From the NCBI GenBank assembly GCA_021821225.1, contig JAKACR010000022.1, positions 1 to 19,062 on the forward strand: a stretch of DNA of 19,062 bases. Direction: 5' to 3'. Below the pieces are notes generated by a model. That model saw only the letters and a program-made list of their open reading frames with translations. It made no database searches and had not been told where the DNA came from. This document shows positions 1 through 8,082 of the stretch, piece after piece; positions within the stretch are counted from its first letter, which is position 1, and each line of letters opens with the position of its first letter. The stretch is from Bacillota bacterium. GTDB lineage: Bacteria; Bacillota; Bacilli; Alicyclobacillales; SLC66. A program made the position numbers and the translations under genes.

Positions 1-67
1 CCTTGGCAGCACCCGCGCTACCCAGGAAGACAGATTTGCGGAAGCCTCGGATTGGGAGGACATGCCT

Positions 68-2605
68 ATGAAAGAGACAGGCGGTTCAATTGATGATTTC
101 AGTCTGGCGCCTGCCAGGTGGATTTGGCTCCCTTCTGGACGAACGCTGGCCAACACATTCGTCTTGTTTCGGAGAGACATCGACATTCCCTTTGAGCCGA
201 CCCGTGCCATCGGCTGGATCGCAGCGGATAGCCGCTACAAACTGACGGTCAACGGCAGGCGGCGGCAATGGGGACCGGCGCCGTCTGATCCACGGTGGCC
301 GGAAGCGGATCCGGTCGATCTATCGCAGGTTGTGCATGAGGGACGCAGTACCTTCGGGATAGAAGTTCTTCACTATGGATCAGGAGATGGAACGTGGCCT
401 TTAGGGAAGCCGGGTCTACTGTTCAAGCTAGAGATATACGGCGATCATGACCAGTATATCCTGGTCGTATCAGATGAAACGTGGTCCTGCCACCTGGACC
501 GAAGTCGTCGTACGGGCCAGTACAGGCGCTGGTTTCTTCGCGCCTTGCAGGAAGACTCGGATCTGCGAAAGCGGCCGCAGCGGTGGGATGAACCGACCTT
601 CACTCCAGGGACAGATTGGGCGCCAGCGATGGTTCTGCCGAGAAGCGCCCCGAACAAACCCGCTTTGTGTTCGTGGTACCCTGACTACTCGTGGGATGCC
701 GGCTTGACCGATTGGAATCAGGCGCAATTGCGCCCACGATCGGTGCCGCTGCTAAGAGAATCGGTGGTTAAAGCCGTGACCGTGACCGATGCAGGCTGGG
801 TCGAATGGATGAGGAGGCCGGAAGACTGGTTTGAGTACCGCATGCCAGACTCGTTTTCCATTACACCCAATGTCGCCATTTGTAACCAGATGGAAGATGC
901 AAGTTGGCGTCTGCCAAGCGCACCTGCGGACGATAGGGGAGTATACGCCACCTTTGTGTTCGCGGAGCAGATCGTGGGGTGGCCCTTCATCGAACTGGAT
1001 GCGCCCGAAGGGGCCGTTGTCGAACTCATATGGCAGGAGAGTCATGATCCGGAACGAACGTCATGGTTGGATACCAGTCATTTTACGTGGGCGAGGTTTG
1101 TGTGCCGTCCAGGACACAACCACCTGGAGACATTTGACTTCGAATCCCTTCGATGGCTTCAAGTCCATATTCACCAAGCCCCACAGCCAGTCACGATTAT
1201 GCAGGCGGGCGTTCGGAGACGCATATATCCATTTGCGCATGAGCCCAAGATTCAGGTGGAGGACCAAGCTCTGCAGCGTTTGTTTCATGCCGCCATCAAT
1301 ACACTGTACAACAGCGCCCAGGATACGGTCGTTGACGGCATGGGCCGCGAACGGCAGCAATACAGCGGGGACGGCGGGCATCAACTGCATGCCATTCGCT
1401 ACCTGTTTGGCGAAACTCAGTTGCCGGCAAGGTTCTTGACCACGTTTAGCCAAGGAATAACCAGCGACGGCTACTTTTTGGATTCTTGGCCTGGTTTTGA
1501 CCGGCTGGCCCGCCTGATGACACGCCCGTTGGGTATGAGTGGATGGGGTCCCATTATCGACCATGGCGTGGGATTCGTGTTTGACTGTTGGCATCATTAT
1601 TTAGAGACGGGCCAATTGGATGCATTGCGGGAACCCTATCCGCGGCTTAGGCGCTTTGCCGAGTATCTGACCGGATGGATCCAGTCGGACGGTATGCTGC
1701 CTGTTGAACATCTGGGTGTGCCTGTCGTATGGATTGATCATGACGCGTATCGTCGTCAACGCCACAAGCAGTGCGCTTTCAATCTGTATGCGGCCGCCAT
1801 GTTTGAACACGCGCTGAGTCCGATTGCCGACGCATTTGGCGATCACGGTTTGGCGGCACAGTATAGGTCGGCAGGTGCCGGGATTGCGCAGGCCGTTGTA
1901 AACGCCTTCTGGGATGAGGAATCGCAATCGTTTGTTGTCAATCGACCGTGGCTTGCCGAAGAACAGATTCCGCTCTGGTGCGACCGGTCACTTTCAACGG
2001 CTGTCATTTACGGCATGTGTCCGGGCGGAAAGTGGCAGGCTGCGGTGAATAGGTTGGCTGAACGCCCTTCCGATCTCGGCATTTCGTATCCTTGCAACGC
2101 GGGGTGGCGCTATGACGCATTGGCCAAACACGGCCGTGTCGATGTGGTTCTTGATGAATTGCGATCCATCTGGGCCAACATGCCGTCGGTAGTTCTAAAT
2201 AACTCAATCCAAGAAGGGTGGACCGCGCGGACAGATTCCACCGATCAATGGAGTCACTCGGCGCTGGCCCCTCTGAACATATTGTTCGTGGGGATCCTCG
2301 GATTGCAACCGACCCGCCCCGGTTTTCTTGAGTACGTGATCCGCCCGCAGTTGGCCGATGTGGGACCCATGGACACCACCGCCTATACGATATGCGGTCC
2401 GACTCGTTTGCGGATCGAGCGCAGTTCTGCAGGATACGAGGTGCGCCTCACCGTGCCTCCCGCAGGCCGGGGTGAATTGTGGCTGTCGCCGGAGCAGGCG
2501 GGTTCAAGCGCATTGCCCGTGATTGGACAAGACCTTCAGCACGGTCTTGTGCGTCTGGCGCTCACTCCTGGACAGGAACATCGATGGGTTGTGCCGGCGC
2601 TGTAG
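68..2605 (+). CDS. Family 78 glycoside hydrolase (alpha-L-rhamnosidase-like)
   Basis: A protein of about 845 aa resembling bacterial GH78 enzymes, which release terminal alpha-L-rhamnose from glycosides by an inverting mechanism. The N-terminal ~130 residues (ARWIW..., AADSRYKLTVNG) look like the beta-sandwich carbohydrate-binding domain common in GH78. The catalytic (alpha/alpha)6 barrel begins near residue 390. It carries DGMGRERQQYSGDGG (about residues 423-437), matching the family's D...RE...GD motif with E428 as probable general acid, and later SIQEGW with E716 as a plausible second catalytic Glu, followed by a short C-terminal beta domain. I see no signal peptide, so it is probably cytoplasmic and acts on imported oligosaccharides. 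I chose ATG 68 because GGAGG at 55-59 lies 8 nt upstream; the in-frame ATG at 62 is only 2 nt from it. The reading frame stays open to the window edge, so an earlier start is possible. The exact substrate cannot be read from sequence. Confidence 0.85.
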   Translation: MKETGGSIDDFSLAPARWIWLPSGRTLANTFVLFRRDIDIPFEPTRAIGWIAADSRYKLTVNGRRRQWGPAPSDPRWPEADPVDLSQVVHEGRSTFGIEVLHYGSGDGTWPLGKPGLLFKLEIYGDHDQYILVVSDETWSCHLDRSRRTGQYRRWFLRALQEDSDLRKRPQRWDEPTFTPGTDWAPAMVLPRSAPNKPALCSWYPDYSWDAGLTDWNQAQLRPRSVPLLRESVVKAVTVTDAGWVEWMRRPEDWFEYRMPDSFSITPNVAICNQMEDASWRLPSAPADDRGVYATFVFAEQIVGWPFIELDAPEGAVVELIWQESHDPERTSWLDTSHFTWARFVCRPGHNHLETFDFESLRWLQVHIHQAPQPVTIMQAGVRRRIYPFAHEPKIQVEDQALQRLFHAAINTLYNSAQDTVVDGMGRERQQYSGDGGHQLHAIRYLFGETQLPARFLTTFSQGITSDGYFLDSWPGFDRLARLMTRPLGMSGWGPIIDHGVGFVFDCWHHYLETGQLDALREPYPRLRRFAEYLTGWIQSDGMLPVEHLGVPVVWIDHDAYRRQRHKQCAFNLYAAAMFEHALSPIADAFGDHGLAAQYRSAGAGIAQAVVNAFWDEESQSFVVNRPWLAEEQIPLWCDRSLSTAVIYGMCPGGKWQAAVNRLAERPSDLGISYPCNAGWRYDALAKHGRVDVVLDELRSIWANMPSVVLNNSIQEGWTARTDSTDQWSHSALAPLNILFVGILGLQPTRPGFLEYVIRPQLADVGPMDTTAYTICGPTRLRIERSSAGYEVRLTVPPAGRGELWLSPEQAGSSALPVIGQDLQHGLVRLALTPGQEHRWVVPAL

Positions 2606-2754
2606 AAATGTCCACCTGCCATTCAATTTGGATTCTTTGGGCGCGGCGATGCTTGGTATTTGCAGAGTCGCCGCGCTCGTGTTCCTGACGGCCGCCTCCT
2701 ATGCGGGACCGAAGTCGGCGGACGTGCATGCTCGCTCCTGAATAGGACCCGCGT

Positions 2755-2800
2755 AGAGGACTTATCCCGGCTTCCCTTGGAGGCATGGGATAAGTCCTCT
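2755..2800. repeat. 14-bp perfect inverted repeat after the GH78 gene
   Basis: AGAGGACTTATCCC (2755-2768) and GGGATAAGTCCTCT (2787-2800) are perfect reverse complements around an 18-nt loop. There is no T-tract after it, so it is not a standard terminator. The right arm is also the left edge of palindromic element copy A, so this looks like two element ends facing each other. Confidence 0.7.
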
Positions 2801-2901
2801 CTGCAGGCGATCAGATTCCGGTGATCGCGTTTGAGGCAACAGTCAAACGCGATCACCACTGTCACTCGCCTGTTGGAATTTGGTTTATCACATGTCTCCT
2901 T
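2779..2901. repeat. Palindromic element, copy A (MITE/REP-like)
   Basis: This ~123-bp element has imperfect terminal inverted repeats: GGAGGCATGGGATAA at the left, and GGAGACATGTGATAA as the reverse complement of the right end. Inside these come GCAGGCG and CGCCTG, and then a central hairpin with a perfect 15-bp stem, GGTGATCGCGTTTGA (2820-2834) and TCAAACGCGATCACC (2843-2857), closed by the loop GGCAACAG. The same architecture recurs at 13779-13901. It encodes no protein, so if mobile it would depend on an enzyme elsewhere. Alternatives are a structured RNA or a protein-binding array. Confidence 0.75.
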
Positions 2902-2951
2902 GGGCATGTGCCCGGAGCGTCTGCCCGGCGGATCTCATAAACTGCCCAGAG

Positions 2952-2997
2952 GATCAGTGATAATGTCCGCACCTGCGTTATTTGGATTATCACTGAT
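2952..2997. repeat. 12-bp inverted repeat, degenerate miniature of the palindromic element
   Basis: ATCAGTGATAAT (2953-2964) and ATTATCACTGAT (2986-2997) are perfect reverse complements around a 21-nt loop. Inner sequences GTGATAATGTCC and TTTGGATTATCAC match the left and right ends of the larger element with few changes, so this looks like an internally deleted relative. With the neighbouring copies it fills most of the gene-free 2606-3035 interval, where I see no convincing gene. Confidence 0.6.
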
Positions 2998-3009
2998 TCT
3001 CCAGGAGAT

Positions 3010-3023
3010 ATGTGATAAAGTCC
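3010..3023 (+). repeat. Solo element end abutting the YheC/YheD ribosome binding site
   Basis: ATGTGATAAAGTCC repeats the end motif of the palindromic element family. It lies directly beside the GGAGGG Shine-Dalgarno (3024-3029) of the next gene, so this end sequence forms part of that gene's leader. Confidence 0.6.
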
Positions 3024-3035
3024 GGAGGGCTGTGA

Positions 3036-4259
3036 ATGGAACGGGAGGCTGGGTTCGGCATCGCCACGACGGTCGTGCCGACGGCACGCGGTTCACTGTT
3101 TGAACGCATGATCGTCCGGGCGCGGGAACGGGGTGTGCGGGCGTTTCTATTTCATCCGGAAAATTCTGGATTGCAGACGGGAGATTTTGTCGGGAGGACG
3201 CTAATAGAAGGCCGCCCCGGCTCGGCATGGGTCAAGATGTCCTTCGGACGACCCGACGTAATTTATGAAAACGTGTATGTCCATCTGGTGGCGGGCGGCT
3301 TGACGCGTTCGTTGCGCCGATACGCGGCCCGGAACCGGATTCCTCTGTTCAATCCCGTGATCGTGGGAAAGGCGGGCATGTCCCGCATGACGTCGGTGCT
3401 GGCGCAAAGCGGCATGCGTTCACCTTCCACGCGCCGCGTGGAAGGTGAACGGACGATCCGCGACATGCTTGACGCGTACGGCGCCGTGTACGTTAAGCCG
3501 GCGGGCGGGCATGGGGGCAACGGCGTCATGCGCGTGCGCCGGCGTCACGGCGTGCATATCGTTGATTGTGATCGCTGGGGCGGAGGAAAAGGCTTTCGTC
3601 GTGAATTGTCGGGGCGTGCATGGGAGCATTTTGTGCAGCGAACGGTCATGGCGCGCCCGCATATTGTCCAGCAACCCATTCCTCTCTTGACGTACGATGG
3701 CGGACAGGTTGATTTCCGCGTCGTCGTACAGCGGGGGAGCGGCGGCAGTTGGCGATTGATCGGAATTGTTCCGAAAATTGCGCAAAACGACGGTGTGGTC
3801 ACCAATATTGTGGCGGGAGGCAGGCGTGTGACCATGCAGGAAATGGAGGGGCGTCTCGGCGTTTTGCGGGAGACAGGCGCGTCGCGCAATCTCGAAAAGA
3901 GCGCGATCGCCTTTTCTCGACGTTTGAGTGAGCGTTACCCGTTGCTCGCCATCCTGGGATACGATCTCGGTGTCGATCGACATGGAAATATTTGGTTTAT
4001 CGAGACAAATCCCAAGCCGGCCCGTTCGTTGCTCTTTCCTGAGATGAGGCGCAGGGCGACCGATCTGGCGGTTGACTTCGCCTGCTATATAGTGGAAAAA
4101 CGGCAGGGGGTGTTGCATGCCGCGGGACGGCGGGTGCGGCATGTCAACCGGATTGCGGTTGCGTCGGCGGACGGCGCCGACACCGGGGAGCTCCGGCTGT
4201 TGCGGCCTGTAAGGCATGCTTCCTTTCCTCAACTGATGCTGCGGACGCCGATGGGCTGA
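3036..4259 (+). CDS. YheC/YheD family ATP-grasp protein (endospore-associated)
   Basis: The 407-aa product matches the YheC/YheD family, ATP-grasp proteins of spore-forming Bacilli linked to the endospore coat; the ligation reaction is not established. Recognisable features are the ATP-binding stretch YVKPAGGHGGNGVMRVRR (about residues 151-168), a QQPIPLL...FRVVVQ segment, and the C-terminal metal/ATP site FIETNPKPARSLLF (about 328-341), typical of ATP-grasp folds. There is no signal peptide or membrane segment, so it is probably cytoplasmic, likely in the mother cell if spore-related. ATG 3036 is supported by GGAGGG at 3024-3029 with 6-nt spacing. The gene stands alone between two repeat-rich intergenic regions. 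It contains a 35-bp perfect DNA palindrome (3417-3451) encoding RSPSTRRVEGER. Family assignment is firm; substrate unknown. Confidence 0.85.
   Translation: MEREAGFGIATTVVPTARGSLFERMIVRARERGVRAFLFHPENSGLQTGDFVGRTLIEGRPGSAWVKMSFGRPDVIYENVYVHLVAGGLTRSLRRYAARNRIPLFNPVIVGKAGMSRMTSVLAQSGMRSPSTRRVEGERTIRDMLDAYGAVYVKPAGGHGGNGVMRVRRRHGVHIVDCDRWGGGKGFRRELSGRAWEHFVQRTVMARPHIVQQPIPLLTYDGGQVDFRVVVQRGSGGSWRLIGIVPKIAQNDGVVTNIVAGGRRVTMQEMEGRLGVLRETGASRNLEKSAIAFSRRLSERYPLLAILGYDLGVDRHGNIWFIETNPKPARSLLFPEMRRRATDLAVDFACYIVEKRQGVLHAAGRRVRHVNRIAVASADGADTGELRLLRPVRHASFPQLMLRTPMG
3417..3451. repeat. 35-bp perfect palindrome inside the YheC/YheD gene
   Basis: Two 17-bp arms flank a single central C at 3434: CGTTCACCTTCCACGCG (3417-3433) and CGCGTGGAAGGTGAACG (3435-3451). 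No mismatch interrupts it. Because of the symmetry, part of the peptide SPSTRRVEGER is also encoded on the opposite strand. It lies in the linker just before the ATP-binding core. Confidence 0.85.
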
Positions 4260-4421
4260 TGATCGGCGTGGACTCCATCACCGCTCCCGTTGGAGAAACG
4301 GGGAATCAAGCGGGTGGTCCGAAAAGAGGAGTATATTCTGAATCGGTGTCGCGCAACAAGCCAGAGGCGAAATGAAGGCTCATTGGGCCGGTGCCATGCC
4401 CTATGCCCGACGAGTTCCGCA

Positions 4422-4441
4422 CCATGGATAAGGTTCGCTGG
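4422..4441 (+). repeat. 20-nt repeat CCATGGnnAAGGTTCGCTGG, copy 1
   Basis: CCATGGATAAGGTTCGCTGG recurs at 9085-9104 as CCATGGCCAAGGTTCGCTGG, differing only at two central bases. Both copies are intergenic. Here it lies directly beside the large inverted repeat at 4444-4514. Confidence 0.6.
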
Positions 4442-4443
4442 GC

Positions 4444-4514
4444 CGCCAGTATCCCTTTGCTCGTCGCGAGTTTAGCGATAGCGGTGTCCGAGCAGGAGCA
4501 AAGGGATACTGGCG
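4444..4514. repeat. Inverted repeat with 19-bp perfect arms upstream of amtB
   Basis: CGCCAGTATCCCTTTGCTC (4444-4462) is the exact reverse complement of GAGCAAAGGGATACTGGCG (4496-4514), with a 33-nt loop. No T-run follows either arm, so it is not a normal intrinsic terminator. It occupies the centre of the otherwise gene-free 4260-4673 interval and may be a second palindromic element family. Confidence 0.8.
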
Positions 4515-4543
4515 ACTAACAGAAGATCGATCAACACGAGCTT

Positions 4544-4553
4544 ATGTGATAAA
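4544..4553 (+). repeat. Short ATGTGATAAA end motif upstream of amtB
   Basis: The 10-mer ATGTGATAAA, the core of the palindromic element ends, recurs here 22 bp before the amtB -35 box. The flanking GTCC is missing, so this may be a decayed copy or chance. Confidence 0.35.
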
Positions 4554-4575
4554 AACTAACGTTTTGGGACGATGA

Positions 4576-4604
4576 TTGACAGAGCGATCTTCAGCATCTA
4601 TAGT
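4576..4604 (+). promoter_or_regulatory. Strong housekeeping promoter for amtB
   Basis: TTGACA (4576-4581) and TATAGT (4599-4604) are separated by exactly 17 bp, a near-consensus vegetative sigma (SigA) promoter. Transcription should begin near 4611, giving a ~60-nt leader. No GlnR- or TnrA-type operator was recognised by eye. Confidence 0.8.
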
Positions 4605-4665
4605 AATCACGTGAGACAACATAACATCTTTTAATACATTTCCAAATCGTCGGGAAGGGGACATG

Positions 4666-4677
4666 ATGAAAGAATGA
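4666..4677 (+). promoter_or_regulatory. Three-codon minicistron overlapping the amtB start
   Basis: AAGGGG at 4655-4660 is better spaced (5 nt) for ATG 4666 than for the amtB ATG at 4674 (13 nt). ATG AAA GAA TGA forms a tiny frame whose stop overlaps the amtB start in ATGA fashion. Ribosomes may load here and reinitiate on amtB. This is inference from spacing only. Confidence 0.4.
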
Positions 4678-5996
4678 ATTCGGGTGATATCGCATGGGTT
4701 CTGGCTTCCTCCGCGCTCGTGCTGTTGATGACCCCTGGCCTGGCTTTTTTCTACGGCGGTCTTGTGCGCAACAAAAATGTCATCACGACATTGTACCAGG
4801 TATTTTCCGTGATCCTCATTGTATCGGTTCAATGGGTCATATTTGGTTACAGCCTAGCGTTCGGTCCTGATTTTCATCATGTGATCGGCGGTTTGCAATG
4901 GTTCATGTTCAACGGCGTGGGCGCGAAACCCGACGCGCAGTACGCGCCGACGATCCCGAATGAACTATACGGTATCTTCCAGATGATGTTCGCCATCATC
5001 ACGCCCGCACTGATTGTGGGCGGCCTGGCCGAGCGCGTCAAATTTTCCTCCTTCCTTGTCTTCATCACGCTATGGGCCACTTTCATTTACGATCCGCTCG
5101 CGCACTGGGTGTGGGGCATCGGCGGCTGGCTGCACAATCTGGGCATCCTGGATTTTGCGGGAGGGACCGTCGTGCATATCAGTTCCGGCATCTCGGGCCT
5201 TGTCTGCGCGATCTACCTCGGTCGGCGCGCCGAGCACGGATCGCCGACGATCAAGGCGCACAGCGTGCCCATGGTATTGCTTGGCACGTCGCTCCTGTGG
5301 TTCGGATGGTTCGGTTTCAACGCGGGCAGCGCCGTGAGCGCAGGTCCGCTTGCGGTCAGCGCTTTTCTCACGACCAACACGGCCACTGCGGCCGCGGCGC
5401 TGGCGTGGATGCTCGTGGAACGCTGGTGGACGGGGCACGCGACGTTGGTCGGGGCGTGCGCGGGTGCGGTGACGGGACTGGTCGCCATCACGCCCGCCTG
5501 CGGTTTCGTGACGGTTGCCGGCGCGCTCGTGATCGGCTTTGCAGGCGGCGTGATCTGCTTTTTCTCCTCCACGCTGCTCAAGGGCCGCTTCGGCTACGAT
5601 GACGCGCTGGACGCATTTGGCGGACACGGCATCGGCGGGACGTGGGGTGCTCTTGCCACGGGATTGTTTGCGACGGTCAGCGTCAACGCTCAGGGCGCCA
5701 ACGGCCTGTTTTACGGCAATCCGCGACAGGCTTTGGTTCAACTTCTCGGCATTGCAACGACCTGGGTGTTCTGCGGACTTGGAACTTTCCTGCTGCTCAA
5801 ACTGGTGGATGTCGTGATGGGCATCCGCGTAACGCCCGAAGAAGAGAAGATCGGACTCGATGTGGTCCTGCACAACGAAAACGCGTATCCGGAGCAACTC
5901 ACTTGGGATGTCGCGGCAAGCGTCTTTGGCAGCCTGAACCGCGGAGGCGCAAAGGCGCAAGAGGTCCCGCGCGAACTTCAGGGGCAGGTGAAGTGA
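4674..5996 (+). CDS. amtB: Ammonium channel AmtB
   Basis: This 440-aa, highly hydrophobic membrane protein is a clear Amt/Rh ammonium channel, conducting NH4+/NH3 across the cytoplasmic membrane. The start MNSGDIAWVLASSALVLLMTPGLAFF is typical of bacterial Amt proteins lacking a cleaved signal (quoted here only as the family's usual N-terminus). About 11 transmembrane helices can be traced. The twin pore histidines fall at H168 (VVHISSG) and H318 (FGGHGIGG), the same numbers as in E. coli AmtB. The C-terminal cytoplasmic tail has RVTPEEEKIGLDVVLHNE, where GlnK/PII would dock. No in-frame start exists just upstream of ATG 4674, which has a weak ribosome site of its own but a minicistron in front. 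A strong promoter precedes it. No glnK neighbour is present, unlike the common amtB-glnK pair. Confidence 0.95.
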   Translation: MNSGDIAWVLASSALVLLMTPGLAFFYGGLVRNKNVITTLYQVFSVILIVSVQWVIFGYSLAFGPDFHHVIGGLQWFMFNGVGAKPDAQYAPTIPNELYGIFQMMFAIITPALIVGGLAERVKFSSFLVFITLWATFIYDPLAHWVWGIGGWLHNLGILDFAGGTVVHISSGISGLVCAIYLGRRAEHGSPTIKAHSVPMVLLGTSLLWFGWFGFNAGSAVSAGPLAVSAFLTTNTATAAAALAWMLVERWWTGHATLVGACAGAVTGLVAITPACGFVTVAGALVIGFAGGVICFFSSTLLKGRFGYDDALDAFGGHGIGGTWGALATGLFATVSVNAQGANGLFYGNPRQALVQLLGIATTWVFCGLGTFLLLKLVDVVMGIRVTPEEEKIGLDVVLHNENAYPEQLTWDVAASVFGSLNRGGAKAQEVPRELQGQVK

Positions 5997-6120
5997 CCGC
6001 GGTGATGTCAATCTTGTGTGATCGCATGGTACAATGATGGCGAGTCCCTTTGTGCGGGGGCCGAAATTCAGCACTGTGGATAGATCATCCATCCGCAGGC
6101 AAACAGGGTTGACAGAGTGG

Positions 6121-8076
6121 ATGCACCAGTGGCATAGGCATTTTCGACGCGGATTGTTCTGCTTGATGATGATGGTTTTATGGGCGTGGCTGCCGGGAGG
6201 CAGCCGCGCTTTCGCGCGCGTCGCGCCGGGCGTGAACATGCAGGTCGATGTCGGATATCAGAGTTACTATGATCCCAACGTGTGGGCACCTGTGCGCGTG
6301 GCGGTGAACTGGAACGGGACGGCGCCGAAAGAAGCATATCTGAGGTATCGAGTCGGGGGGGCCAACCGTTATCCGTACGACGGGGCGCTGCAGTGGCCCA
6401 TTCACCTGGAACGCGGCCGCACAGTCCGCATGACCATCGGTGTGCCCGGACACTCCCTTGCAAAGGGCGGATTGCTTCAATTGGTGGTGAACGGCCAGAC
6501 GGTCGCGCAGGCGCGCCCGCTTGGCGCGCCCGTGCAGAGTGCGGAGATCGCGGGTGTGATCAGCGACAATCCGGGCAGCGTGCAATTTCTGGCCGGCGTT
6601 GCGTCGAGCGCGGGCACGTCGCAATTGGTGGCGGCTTACATGCAGCCCAGGCAGGTTCCCGCGGCGGCGACACTGCTTCAGGGATTGACGTATCTGTACG
6701 TCGATGGCCGGGTGGCGAACCAACTGTCCAGCGCTCAGGCGCGCGCTATCATAAATTGGGTGCGCGGCGGCGGTATTCTCCTGCTGGGCGGAATCGAGCC
6801 GAACGCCGGCCAGACCGGCAATTTTGCCTCGGTGATGCCTGTGTCGCCGCAGATTGTGCGGGTTGAGCGCGCCGCGCAGCTTGCGCAGTACGTGAAAGCT
6901 GCGCCGCCGCACGGGGAGCTGTCCTTGTTGTTCGGGCAGGCGGACGCGGGTACGCGCGTGCTGGTCGGCTCGACCAAGAGTGCGCTGCTGGCGACGCGCG
7001 GACTGGGACGCGGCGAGATTGCCTATCTCGGGTTTGACGCCGCCGCTCCGTCGCTTGTGGCCTGGTCGGGAAACGCGCTGTTCTGGGACAGGCTGCTGCG
7101 GGATCTGAGCGTTGCGGTGCTTGGCGTCCGACAGAATCTGTTCGGTCCGGAAGGCGCATGGACGCTGATGGCTGCCGCCGAACAGTTTCCCCAATTGCAT
7201 TCACCGCCGCTCTATCTGTGGGAGATTGTGTTCGGCGTCTACACGCTGCTCGTGGGTCCGGTTCTGTATTTTGTCCTGCGCAGGCGCAGGAAGAATGAAT
7301 GGGCGTGGCTGGTGCTGCCCGCGATGTCGCTCGCGTTCGCCGGCGTCATCTACATCGTGGGGATCCTGCAGCAGCCCCACGGGATTCTTACACAGAGTGT
7401 CGGTTTCATCGACATCGCCGATGCGCATCTTGCCGAACTGCTCGGCGTGCAGGCGATGATGTCGCCGCAAACACGGACGCTCGCGGTGCGCCTGCCTGTC
7501 GGCACATGGGTCGCTCCGCTGGCCGAAAGGGTATCGACATCGGTTGTGGAAGATGGACTGGCGCGGTTTAACCCGTCCGGACCATTGGTGACGTTTGGCG
7601 CGGTGCGTGCGTGGGGAGGACGATTCGCATATGCCGTACGCAGTGACACGAACTTCGGACAGGTCGGCGGCCAACTTTTCCGGACGCAGGATATCGTGGG
7701 AGGGTATCTGACCAACCACACGCGCGTTCGCTTTGCCGAGGTGGCGCTCGTTGCGGACAACCAAGTGGTCGGGCTCGGTCCGCTTGCGCCCGGTCAGAGT
7801 GTGAACGTGCAGTTCAACCAGCGTTCGGGAAAGCGGTTCGGATCACTTGCCGCCGGGCTCGGAAATGCGTTGCCGAGCGCTTTGCACGGTGTGGGGCGGG
7901 CGTTGTTTGCTTACGCCGACAGCCTGGCGTCCGTTCCGTTGCCTCCCGGAACAGTGTTGCTGCTGGGGTGGACACACACGGAACCGCCCCTGTTTCACAA
8001 TGTCGGTTCTGTTTTTCCCGCCGCGCCGCAGTGGATCGTGCGCGAAGTGCTGCGGGTGACTCCGGTGGTGGAGTGA
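6121..8076 (+). CDS. Secreted/membrane-anchored protein of unknown function, ABC-transporter-linked
   Basis: I do not recognise a named family. From ATG 6121 the 652-aa product starts with a basic stretch (MHQWHRHFRRG), a hydrophobic core and SRAFA, a likely signal peptide. An extracellular beta-rich domain follows. Around residues 185-225 (TYLYVDGR...AIINWVRGGGILLLGG) it resembles the class-I amidotransferase-like fold seen in ABC-associated accessory proteins, without an evident catalytic Cys. Two membrane helices lie near residues 366-387 and 393-417 with a basic RRRRK turn between, followed by a second domain of ~230 residues. The frame is open from ATG 6034, but that would bury the signal peptide behind 29 residues and overlap a possible -10 (TACAAT, 6030-6035). 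It ends 6 nt before the ABC ATPase, implying one transcript and a shared function. Neither candidate start has a strong ribosome site. Confidence 0.75.
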   Translation: MHQWHRHFRRGLFCLMMMVLWAWLPGGSRAFARVAPGVNMQVDVGYQSYYDPNVWAPVRVAVNWNGTAPKEAYLRYRVGGANRYPYDGALQWPIHLERGRTVRMTIGVPGHSLAKGGLLQLVVNGQTVAQARPLGAPVQSAEIAGVISDNPGSVQFLAGVASSAGTSQLVAAYMQPRQVPAAATLLQGLTYLYVDGRVANQLSSAQARAIINWVRGGGILLLGGIEPNAGQTGNFASVMPVSPQIVRVERAAQLAQYVKAAPPHGELSLLFGQADAGTRVLVGSTKSALLATRGLGRGEIAYLGFDAAAPSLVAWSGNALFWDRLLRDLSVAVLGVRQNLFGPEGAWTLMAAAEQFPQLHSPPLYLWEIVFGVYTLLVGPVLYFVLRRRRKNEWAWLVLPAMSLAFAGVIYIVGILQQPHGILTQSVGFIDIADAHLAELLGVQAMMSPQTRTLAVRLPVGTWVAPLAERVSTSVVEDGLARFNPSGPLVTFGAVRAWGGRFAYAVRSDTNFGQVGGQLFRTQDIVGGYLTNHTRVRFAEVALVADNQVVGLGPLAPGQSVNVQFNQRSGKRFGSLAAGLGNALPSALHGVGRALFAYADSLASVPLPPGTVLLLGWTHTEPPLFHNVGSVFPAAPQWIVREVLRVTPVVE

Positions 8077-8082
8077 TGGGGA

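Noticed and set aside
3..71. Possible end of an upstream gene overlapping ATG 68 (ATGA)
   Set aside because: The frame is open from the window edge to TGA 69-71, but 22 codons without a motif cannot support a gene call; another frame is also open.
2649..2741. 30-aa frame with signal-peptide-like sequence after the GH78 gene
   Set aside because: No Shine-Dalgarno, very short, and part of a longer meaningless frame overlapping the GH78 gene end.
2755..3023. CRISPR-like array of repeats
   Set aside because: Repeats are palindromic, unevenly spaced and in both orientations; no regular spacers and no cas genes.
4292..4312. Small hairpin (CCCGTT/AACGGG) after the YheC/YheD gene as terminator
   Set aside because: Six base pairs and no T-tract; too weak for an intrinsic terminator call.
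6034..6120. Start of the ABC-linked membrane protein at ATG 6034
   Set aside because: It would place 29 mostly polar residues before a clear signal peptide and overlaps a TACAAT -10-like box; ATG 6121 fits better, though no start has a strong ribosome site.
5070..6239. Long minus-strand open frame (389 codons) across amtB
   Set aside because: It mirrors the GC-rich codons of amtB, is Arg/His/Ala-rich without any domain, and has no ribosome site.
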